This document shows, piece by piece, positions 1 to 6,689 of a DNA stretch of 41,045 bases. This DNA comes from an uncultured Chthonomonas sp. (GTDB lineage Bacteria; Armatimonadota; Chthonomonadetes; Chthonomonadales; CAJBBX01). Location: NCBI GenBank assembly GCA_903951425.1, contig CAJBBX010000060.1, positions 1 to 41,045 on the forward strand, in the 5' to 3' direction. The first letter of the stretch is position 1. Each line of letters opens with the position of its first letter. The notes below the pieces were generated by a model, which worked only from the letters and a program-made list of their open reading frames with translations, had not been told where the DNA came from and made no database searches. The translations under genes and the position numbers were made by a program.

Positions 1-102
1 ATCGGCTGCATAGGCCGCCGGCGCGAGCGAACCTGCCAGCGCGGCCGCGATGCCCCAGGCCACCAGACCCAACCTCCACCTGTTCTTCGTTCCAGCCGGC
101 AT
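1..102 (-). CDS. Partial secreted protein (N-terminus only)
   Basis: Only the first 34 codons lie in the window; the gene runs off the left edge on the minus strand. The visible peptide is a classic Sec signal peptide: MPAGTKNRWR followed by a hydrophobic core and a likely AYA-AD cleavage site. The ATG follows the TGA stop of the upstream glycosidase after a single base, and GGAGG at 111-115 provides the ribosome binding site. It is therefore probably translated as part of the same operon as the two glycosidases. The mature function cannot be seen. Confidence 0.75.
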   Translation of the reverse strand, partial: MPAGTKNRWRLGLVAWGIAAALAGSLAPAAYAAD

Positions 103-103
103 G

Positions 104-3028
104 TCACTGCCCTCCGTTCTGATTTCCTCGGTTTCGTGCTTTGTCAAACAGCGCCTTCGCCGGGTCCTCCGTGAGGATGGCGGACTGCAGGAACGCGCAA
201 TCGCGCGAGATGATGCCCTCGTAATCTGTGGGCGTGCCGTCCCATTTGAGGATGGAGTAGCACTTGCCGGGCTCGTTTACCACGCCCATGTAGAAGCCGC
301 TGCCGTTGGGAAGGATGCCCTGGTGCTGCCGGCGGAAGATCTCGCGTTTGATGGTGTCGGCCTTCTCCTTCATGCCGACACTGGAGAAGGCCATGATGGC
401 CGGGACGGTGTCCTGCGGGAAGATGCCGCCGTTGCAGTAGTAGGGGAACTCGTGCTTCCCGTAGTCCGCAAAGTTGTACTCGTCCGGTACGTCCTCGAGG
501 TTGCCGGGGATGCCCCAGTAGAGCCCGGTGTAGTCGCCCAGCTCGGGCGCCATGTAGCGGATCGTCTTGCCCTTGGCGCTGTCGAAGTAGCTCGCCGAGG
601 CCAGGTCGTCCCAGAGCTGCTGCATCACATCGCGGGCCGTCACCTTGATGCCGGCATCCTGCTCCAAGCAGTCCGCAATGCCGAAGAGCGCGGCGTTCTC
701 CTGGATGATCGGATTGGCGTAGTCATGCCGCTTGCCGTCCTGCCCGATCCACCAGATGTACCTGCGCTTGGCCGCGTCGAAGAAGGTCCGGTTGTAGACG
801 CGCCGCATCCGCACCGCCCAGTCCGCGTACCGGTCGGCTGCCGCGGCATCGCCGATGTCGCGCATCATGCGGGCCACCCCCAGCAGCGACTTGTAGGCCT
901 GGCCGTTCACCATGGCGTTCTTCCAGCCGGAGCTGATGGTGTCGTAGCCCGTGTCGCCGAACTGGTTGCGCCCGTTGCCGTCGCGGAAGGTCTCGATGAG
1001 GCCGTCGCCGTCCAGGTCGCGGGCGATCATGTAGTCGGCCGCCCGGGCGAGGACGGCGCGGTTGGCCTCGACGAACTGCCGGTCGCGGGTGCTCAGGTAG
1101 TAGTCGGTGGCGGAGTTGAGTACGCCCGTGTTGGCGTCGGCCGAGATGTTGCCGGTCTGCAGCACGTAGTCCAGCGAGCCGTCGGCGTTCATGCGCTGGT
1201 TGAGCCAGAACTCGATGGTCTTTCGGGCGACCTTGTTCAGGTTGATGCCCATGATGCGGGCCGCGCCGCCCATGCCCGCCAGCCACTGGAGGTTGCGGTC
1301 CATGTTGCACGAGACAGGGTCGGAGATGACGTTGTTGCCGGTGATGCCGCCGGGCGAGCCGAGCCACCCTGAGCCGTCCTCCTGCGGCTTCATGTAGGGC
1401 GTGATCTGGAGGAGCGAGATCAGGCCGCGGCGCACCCTGGCCCACTCGGCGGCTGAGACCCGGCGGTTCGGCCTGGCGAGGCGGGCAGGGCGGAACACCA
1501 CCGTGCGCGCTGTCGTGGCGGGGTCAAGGACGGACACCCGCAGGTCGATCTTCTTGTAGTGGCGGCTGCCGGTGAAGAGGCAGTCGAGGCGCTCGTTTGG
1601 CTCCTCACCGCTCAGGCGGAGCTGCCCCATGTCTAGCGCGCTGATGATGAGCGGCGCCTTGACGACGCCTTCGGCACCCCACTCCTCGGCCAGCACGGTG
1701 GTGCCCATGGCGCGCGGGTCGAAGGGGATCAGCAGTTCGGCCTGGGCCACGCGGGCGGCATTGGGGCCCGAGAGCGCGAACCGCATGGTGAGATCCTGCC
1801 GCGCCAGGGCCACCGTCCAGTCGACGTGCGCTCCGGCCACGGCGTCGAAGCCGTACTCGGCGCGCCCTCGGCTCAGGCGGCAGGCGGCGGGCGCCTCGGC
1901 GGAGTCGACCCGCGTGCCGTCGTCCAACGTAAGGATCAGGCGGATCGGCTCGCGGATCAGGTTTGTCTTGGCGCGGTCGCCGCCCTCGGTGTCGAGCCCG
2001 AAGGCGACGATGGCGGCCGACGACCGGGACGCGGCGAGGTTGTAGACCGTTCGCCCGGTCGGGGTCCAGTCCTTGCCCGTGTTCGAGGGCTTGGGCCTGA
2101 AGTTCCCGATCTGCATGGGTTCCTCGAAGGGCGCATCGGTGAACGCGATGCTGATGGGCGAAAGCATCTCAGGGCCTCCAATGCGCCGGACAGGGACGCC
2201 GGGGTTCGGTGCGTCGGTGCGCCACAGGGTCACCTCGTTGCCGGAGAGATTCGCGGCATAGAGCAGGCCGTCGGGGCCGATGGCCAGCGACACGGGCGTG
2301 CCGAGGCCGCCGCCTGCGCCCGCCCACTCGAGGGTCTGCTTGCCGTCGAATCGCAGGATCCGGTTCTGGTTGGTGCTCTGGAAGGCGTTGCCGGAGGCAT
2401 CGATCGCCAGGCCCCAGGGCGCGTGTCCCGGCAGGGACGACAAGAGGGGCGCAGGGCTCGCGGCGCCGGTCATGTCCGACGCGCGCAGGCCGAAGGCGCC
2501 GAAATCGGCCATGACCAGGCGGTCGCCGCTCACCGCGATCTGCGTGATACCGGCGGGCGACCCTGCGGCCACGTCGGCCTTCCAGGCGCCGCTGCGACCG
2601 TCAAAGCGCTTCACCTTCCCGTCGCCCTGGCTTGCCACCAGCAGATCGCCCTGATACCACGCCATGCCCGTGGCGCGGGCGAGGTGGCCGGCCTGGCCGA
2701 CCGGGGCATCGGTGAAGGTCCCCAGCCGCCGCCCGTCGCGTCCATCGAACATGACCACCGAGCCCGGTGTGCCGGGCAGACCCGTGGAGATGTACCAGCG
2801 GCCGTCGGGGCCGGCCAGCAGGCAGTTTGGCAGCGGGATGCCACGGATGAACGTTCCCCGGTGGCGGCCAGTCCGCAGGTCGTAGCGCTCCACCTTGCCG
2901 GAGCCGTGCATGAGCACGAGGAGGTCGGGGGCGGCACTGGCCGAAGACGCAAGTGCCGGTGGTCGGGCGAGAGTCACCATTGCTGCGAACGCCAGGGGCA
3001 GCCGGAGTATGCGTACGTGCATTGCCAT
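104..3028 (-). CDS. Secreted six-hairpin glycosidase with N-terminal NHL-like beta-propeller
   Basis: 974 residues with a Sec signal peptide (residues 1-32, cleavage near SASA). Residues about 33-300 hold repeats of the NHL/SMP-30 propeller type, each naming a bound or displayed value (GPDGRWYIS, GPDGLLYAANLSG). A beta-sandwich-like module follows at about 340-480, containing GLDTEGG. From about 530 to 950 comes an alpha/alpha-barrel glycosidase resembling amylo-1,6-glucosidase and other six-hairpin enzymes, with the Ca-site-like DLDGDGLIE near residue 672 and GYDT/GWKNAMVN just after. The part from about residue 340 on is paralogous to the neighbouring gene at 3149-5719; the propeller is unique to this copy. 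Exact substrate is unknown. It is probably exported and acts on oligosaccharides. An alternative start two codons downstream (MHVRIL) is possible. Confidence 0.8.
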   Translation of the reverse strand: MAMHVRILRLPLAFAAMVTLARPPALASSASAAPDLLVLMHGSGKVERYDLRTGRHRGTFIRGIPLPNCLLAGPDGRWYISTGLPGTPGSVVMFDGRDGRRLGTFTDAPVGQAGHLARATGMAWYQGDLLVASQGDGKVKRFDGRSGAWKADVAAGSPAGITQIAVSGDRLVMADFGAFGLRASDMTGAASPAPLLSSLPGHAPWGLAIDASGNAFQSTNQNRILRFDGKQTLEWAGAGGGLGTPVSLAIGPDGLLYAANLSGNEVTLWRTDAPNPGVPVRRIGGPEMLSPISIAFTDAPFEEPMQIGNFRPKPSNTGKDWTPTGRTVYNLAASRSSAAIVAFGLDTEGGDRAKTNLIREPIRLILTLDDGTRVDSAEAPAACRLSRGRAEYGFDAVAGAHVDWTVALARQDLTMRFALSGPNAARVAQAELLIPFDPRAMGTTVLAEEWGAEGVVKAPLIISALDMGQLRLSGEEPNERLDCLFTGSRHYKKIDLRVSVLDPATTARTVVFRPARLARPNRRVSAAEWARVRRGLISLLQITPYMKPQEDGSGWLGSPGGITGNNVISDPVSCNMDRNLQWLAGMGGAARIMGINLNKVARKTIEFWLNQRMNADGSLDYVLQTGNISADANTGVLNSATDYYLSTRDRQFVEANRAVLARAADYMIARDLDGDGLIETFRDGNGRNQFGDTGYDTISSGWKNAMVNGQAYKSLLGVARMMRDIGDAAAADRYADWAVRMRRVYNRTFFDAAKRRYIWWIGQDGKRHDYANPIIQENAALFGIADCLEQDAGIKVTARDVMQQLWDDLASASYFDSAKGKTIRYMAPELGDYTGLYWGIPGNLEDVPDEYNFADYGKHEFPYYCNGGIFPQDTVPAIMAFSSVGMKEKADTIKREIFRRQHQGILPNGSGFYMGVVNEPGKCYSILKWDGTPTDYEGIISRDCAFLQSAILTEDPAKALFDKARNRGNQNGGQ

Positions 3029-3064
3029 AACAGTACCTTCCCTGCGAGGAACGTTGGGGAATCA

Positions 3065-3083
3065 CCGCCCGCAAGTTGGGCGG
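3065..3083. other. Inverted repeat between the tandem glycosidase genes
   Basis: CCGCCC and GGGCGG form a 6-bp GC stem around a 7-nt loop, in the 120-bp gap between the two glycosidase genes. No T-run follows on the minus strand, so it is not a canonical intrinsic terminator. It could attenuate read-through or stabilise mRNA ends. Confidence 0.3.
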
Positions 3084-3148
3084 GACCGGGCGCCTGTGCC
3101 CTGCGGTCACGGGTCCATCTGACGGCAAGCCGGTTCAGGTCCAAGCGC

Positions 3149-5719
3149 TTATCCGTGTCCGCCGAACAGCTTGCCATAGATGCGCTCGCGGAGAGCGGGC
3201 TCACGGAGCAGGACCGCCTGGAGGAATGTATAGCTGTAGGTGAGATGGCCCTCGTAGCCGCATGCAGTTCCGTCCCAGGTGTAGAACTCGCCTCCGCCGC
3301 CGAGCCCGTTCTGGAAGCCGCCGCCGTTCTCGTGGACGCCTGTCCACTGCCGCTGCAGCATGGCTGACAGCACGCGGTCGGCGCGGTCGCCCAGGCCTGC
3401 CATGTGGGAGGCCACCAGAAGGTGGAACGTGTCGCTGACGCAGCACCCGCCGTTCAGGTAGTGCTTGAATGCATGCGCCGCAACGGTACGGTCTCCACCC
3501 GGGCCGAAGTGGTAGTCGCCGGGCTTGATGGGCAGGAGCGTGACGGGTAGGCCGAGCTCTAAGCGGTCGAAGCCCACGTCACTGATCTTCTGCCACAGCT
3601 TGGCCAGCATGGGGCGGCCCTCCTCGGGCGAAACCAGCCCGTGCCGTACCGCTTGGCCGGTGACCCATGGAGACGCATAGTCGTGCAACACTCCGTCGCG
3701 GCTGCGCCACCAGCCGAGCCAGCCGGTGTCCGGGTTGAAGAAGCAGGGACGGAAAGCCGCCCGGAGCCGGTCGGCCCGCCTGCGCCAGTGGGCGGCGCGC
3801 TCCGCGTGGCCGAGGGCCTCGGCCATCTCAGCCAGGCCGCGCCAGGCGCGATAGACCTGGGTGTTGACATAAGCGTCCTTGTGTCCGGTGTTCACCGTGT
3901 CGTACGCGGTGGAGCCGGAGCCGAACTCCATCGCGAAGGTCCCGTCGTTGCCGCTGTTGGGGGACTCCACCAGGCCGTCGCCGTCGGTATCGTTGCGCTG
4001 GAGGAAGTCAGCCACCTTCTCCAGCACATCCCAACGCGTGGCGAGCCAGCGGGTGTTCCGATCCGCCCGCCAGACACTCCACGCTCCGGCGAGTGTTCCC
4101 GCGATGCCGTCGAGCATCTGGATATGGTCGTGGTAGCATGGGACCACCCCGTCGGTCGCCGCGGAGACCATGGCCGGCGAGCTGCCGAGCGCGGCGATCT
4201 CGGCCTCGGTGCGGATGAGCCTCAGGCGTGGGTCCGTCGCCGCCATGCCGAACTGCCGGGTCAGAAAGAGGTCCACCGTGCGGCGCATGGCCTCATTGAG
4301 TTCGACGCCCTTCGGCAGAGCGGGCGAGAGGAGGACGGCGTCGCCCCAGTAGGACATCAGGCCGCTCACCAGGTCGCTCAACACGTTGTTGGCATACAGG
4401 CCGGGAGGGGCCGAGACGGTGCTGGAAGCGTCGCCCCACGGCGCGGTCGTCTGCAGCACGTTGAGCCAGCCGCGCCGAATCGCGGGCCAGAGCGCGGTCT
4501 CACTCATGCCCTTCGGCGGTCGAAGCTGCACGGGTTCGAGGCTCCATGCCATCGCCTTGCCCGAGGCCATCCTCGAGATCAGGGAGAGGTCGAGCCTGTT
4601 GTCGCGGCTTCCGTAGTTCCCGTCGCGCATTCCCTGGATCCGGGCGACGCCGGCGTCGGCGGGCGTGGCCCTGACCAGCACCAGCCCGAGGTCGGGTGCA
4701 TTGAGCAGGAAGGGCGGCTGCACCGTGCCGCCTACCTGCCACTTCCCGCCCAGGATCGTGACAGCGCAAAGCGCGGGGCGCAACGGTACGCGCAATTGGA
4801 CCTCTGCGTTGGGTTCACCCGGCGCCGCGACCGTGATAGTGAGCCCGCCGGCGGGCGCCCCCGCTCTCCACTCCAGCGTTGCGCCCCCGAGATTCACCTT
4901 CACGCGACCGGGCGTCGACGCGGCGACCTTGCCGGTCGCCATCGTGCACCTTCCCGTCGTAGGACCGATGGAGACCGCGGCCGGTTCGCGCAGCAGGTTC
5001 ATCCGTTCGCGACCGCCGCCTTCCGTATCCACGCCCAGATGGATCAGGGCTCCGCTTCCGGGATCAAGGTCCGCCCGTAGCGCCGAGGCGTCTCCGGGCG
5101 GCCCCTTGCGGTACAGCCCCTTGAAGGGACCCTCCATAGTCGGGCGCGGCACGGTGGCGGCGGGCCAGCGGCGCTCCGCGCGCAGGGAGAGCGGCGGCAC
5201 GGCAGGTCCGCACGCGACCTGTACCTCATACAGGTGCGCGGCGATCCGACCGCTCTGCCTGCTCCCGAGATTGAACGAGACCGCCAGATTCCTGCCGGCC
5301 GTGTCGACCTCCAAGGTCCAGACCCTCTCCTGCCACTCGCCTGAGTGGACCGTCGGCGCCGTGATCTGCCGCGTCCCCCTGTTCGCGAACCCCTCGTCGC
5401 CGCCGTGCGTCACGAGGTTAACCGTCATGTCGGGAAAGCCCCAGCCGCTGGTCGGGTCCATCGAGCCGACCCGGTACCTGACCGTGTACCTCAGCCTATC
5501 CGCGCTGATGGTATGCGACGGCACGGTCTGGTAGAGATAGGCTCCCGGGTTGGTTGAGAAGGCCAGGCCGGGGTCGTCGTTGCCCCACCCGACCTGGGTC
5601 CACCCGGCCAGGCCGTTCGCGAACCCGGCATTGGCTAGCGTCAGGTCGTCCGCCTGTGCCAACGTGGCGAGGCAGAGCGCGGCACCGAAGCCGACGAGGA
5701 GGAAGATGGCCAGTTTCAT
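3149..5719 (-). CDS. Secreted six-hairpin glycosidase with N-terminal CBM-like domain
   Basis: 856 residues. The signal peptide is clear (MKLAIFLLVGFGAALCLA, cleavage near AQA-DD). Residues about 25-165 look like a jelly-roll carbohydrate-binding domain (LANAGFANGLAGWTQVGWG, typical of CBM-type sandwiches). A second beta domain at about 225-370 contains HLGVDTEGG and matches the same region of the downstream paralog. The alpha/alpha barrel at about 410-850 contains DTDGDGLVE near residue 580 and AYDTVNTGHKDAYVN after it, equivalent to the motifs of the 104-3028 gene. The two genes are thus an old tandem duplication in which the N-terminal modules were exchanged (CBM-like here, propeller there). 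Substrate is unknown. Confidence 0.8.
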   Translation of the reverse strand: MKLAIFLLVGFGAALCLATLAQADDLTLANAGFANGLAGWTQVGWGNDDPGLAFSTNPGAYLYQTVPSHTISADRLRYTVRYRVGSMDPTSGWGFPDMTVNLVTHGGDEGFANRGTRQITAPTVHSGEWQERVWTLEVDTAGRNLAVSFNLGSRQSGRIAAHLYEVQVACGPAVPPLSLRAERRWPAATVPRPTMEGPFKGLYRKGPPGDASALRADLDPGSGALIHLGVDTEGGGRERMNLLREPAAVSIGPTTGRCTMATGKVAASTPGRVKVNLGGATLEWRAGAPAGGLTITVAAPGEPNAEVQLRVPLRPALCAVTILGGKWQVGGTVQPPFLLNAPDLGLVLVRATPADAGVARIQGMRDGNYGSRDNRLDLSLISRMASGKAMAWSLEPVQLRPPKGMSETALWPAIRRGWLNVLQTTAPWGDASSTVSAPPGLYANNVLSDLVSGLMSYWGDAVLLSPALPKGVELNEAMRRTVDLFLTRQFGMAATDPRLRLIRTEAEIAALGSSPAMVSAATDGVVPCYHDHIQMLDGIAGTLAGAWSVWRADRNTRWLATRWDVLEKVADFLQRNDTDGDGLVESPNSGNDGTFAMEFGSGSTAYDTVNTGHKDAYVNTQVYRAWRGLAEMAEALGHAERAAHWRRRADRLRAAFRPCFFNPDTGWLGWWRSRDGVLHDYASPWVTGQAVRHGLVSPEEGRPMLAKLWQKISDVGFDRLELGLPVTLLPIKPGDYHFGPGGDRTVAAHAFKHYLNGGCCVSDTFHLLVASHMAGLGDRADRVLSAMLQRQWTGVHENGGGFQNGLGGGGEFYTWDGTACGYEGHLTYSYTFLQAVLLREPALRERIYGKLFGGHG

Positions 5720-5822
5720 GGTGGGGCGCTCCGGTCCTTAGGTGAGTGCTGACTCCATGGCCGCACGTTCGCCTCCGGCGCCCCGGTTTCCTCCGCCGGG
5801 CGGCAGGTGTCAATGCCGCCGC

Positions 5823-5978
5823 CGTCGAACTCCCTGTATGGCGCGGGGACCCCAGCCACCGGTGCAGCGTGTGGTACTCGACACCGCACTCCTTGACCAG
5901 TTCCTGCAGCGTGGCTCCGCCACGCATCCGCTCCCCGACTGCGGCCCGCAAGGCCGCAGGGCAGTGCGACGTTCTCAT
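5823..5978 (-). pseudogene. Truncated HTH (transposase OrfA-like) ORF
   Basis: An ATG at 5978 is preceded by a good ribosome binding site (GGGAGGTAGG). It opens a frame whose first ~45 residues look like a transposase/recombinase helix-turn-helix: AALRAAVGERMRGG, then LQELVKECGVEYHTLHRWL. Beyond HRWL the frame becomes low-complexity and arginine-rich and runs into the start of the 5719 gene, so the downstream part is probably not real. The neighbouring frame reads more naturally (PAPYREFDGG), suggesting a frameshift or truncation. I infer a remnant of a mobile element; a genuine small DNA-binding protein is the alternative. Confidence 0.4.
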
Positions 5979-6058
5979 TCGATCCTACCTCCCAGGACCA
6001 CATCGTCGCATCTTGAACCCGTGTCTCAAATCGGGGGGACAGTCCACGCGCCCCAATG

Positions 6059-6130
6059 GACAACAGGGTCAACGCCGTCAACCGCGTCAAGCCGGGCCTT
6101 GACGGGGTTGACGCGGCTGACGTGGTTGAC
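6059..6130. repeat. Phased GTCAAC palindrome, copy 1 (4+4 units)
   Basis: Left arm hexamers start at 6059, 6068, 6077 and 6086: GACAAC, GTCAAC, GTCAAC, GTCAAG. Right arm hexamers start at 6098, 6107, 6116 and 6125: CTTGAC, GTTGAC, GCTGAC, GTTGAC. Every unit is exactly 9 bp from the next (6 conserved plus 3 variable bases), and the arms are separated by 6 bp. The 3-bp spacers of the two arms are mostly not complementary. The element lies between the divergent 5719 gene and blaI. Two related copies occur at 8923-8995 and 31417-31475. Confidence 0.85.
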
Positions 6131-6196
6131 GGAGTCGTCGGGAATGGACGCGCCGGCGCACCCGGCCAAAGTGCTGGAAAAACTGCACTCCAGGCC

Positions 6197-6232
6197 TTGA
6201 CATCTGCGGTACGGATGCTAAAATACCAGCAT
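6197..6232 (+). promoter_or_regulatory. blaI promoter with overlapping dyad operator
   Basis: TTGACA (6197-6202), a 16-bp spacer, then TAAAAT (6219-6224) preceded by TGC gives a strong sigma-70-type extended -10 promoter. A dyad, ATGCT (6215-6219) and AGCAT (6228-6232) separated by 8 bp, overlaps the -10 box and the predicted start point. That is where a BlaI/MecI-type repressor would bind for autoregulation; the assignment to BlaI is inference. Confidence 0.65.
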
Positions 6233-6278
6233 GTTGGCCCGAGGCGCCCTGTGCGCGGGCCTTTGCTGGAGGTGGACC

Positions 6279-6689
6279 ATGCCGAACGGGGTGGTGTGCG
6301 GGCTCAGCCGGCGCGAACGGCAGATCATGGACATCATCTTTGCCAGGGGCTCGGCCGCGGCCGGCGAGGTACTGGAGGCCTTGCCGGACCCGCCCAGCTA
6401 CTCGGCGGTGCGCGCCCTCCTCCGGGTACTGGAGGAGAAGGGCCGTCTGACGCACCGGCGCGACGGCGCACGCTACGTCTACAGCGCCACCGAACCCCAC
6501 AGTGTGGCGGCGCGGAGCGCACTGGGCCGCGTGGTCACCACCTTCTTCGGCGGCTCCGTGGAGCAGGTGGTCGCCACACTCCTCAGCGACAGCGAGCTCC
6601 GCGTCTCCGACCACGAGCTGGACCGGCTGGCCCGGCTCATCGCCGACGCCCGACAGGCGGAGGACCCAACCCATGCGACTGAGCCCTGA
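6279..6689 (+). CDS. BlaI/MecI/CopY-family transcriptional repressor
   Basis: 136 residues from the ATG at 6279, which has GGAGGTGG six bases upstream; a further upstream ATG at 6231 lies at the predicted transcription start and is rejected. The protein has the family's winged-helix N-terminus (LSRRERQIMDIIFARG, YSAVRALLRVLEEKGRL, ARYVYSA) and the C-terminal dimerisation helices (VVTTFFGGSVEQVVATLL). Family members repress their own operon as dimers and are inactivated by cleavage through the partner BlaR1-type protease. The stop overlaps the M56 peptidase start by 17 bp, so the two are translationally linked. No beta-lactamase gene is adjacent, so the regulon is unknown. Confidence 0.9.
   Translation: MPNGVVCGLSRRERQIMDIIFARGSAAAGEVLEALPDPPSYSAVRALLRVLEEKGRLTHRRDGARYVYSATEPHSVAARSALGRVVTTFFGGSVEQVVATLLSDSELRVSDHELDRLARLIADARQAEDPTHATEP

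Noticed and set aside
1826..3367. Long plus-strand frame antisense to the first glycosidase
   Set aside because: Its composition is that of a shadow frame in GC-rich DNA, it has no recognisable domain, and the minus-strand gene has clear motifs and a signal peptide.
6059..6130. CRISPR-like array
   Set aside because: Units are 9 bp and arranged as a palindrome, not direct repeats with long unique spacers; no cas genes are present.
6056..6682. Frame encoding a Val-Asn-x repeat peptide through the phased palindrome
   Set aside because: The apparent repeat is just the 9-bp period read as codons; the frame continues antagonistically through blaI.
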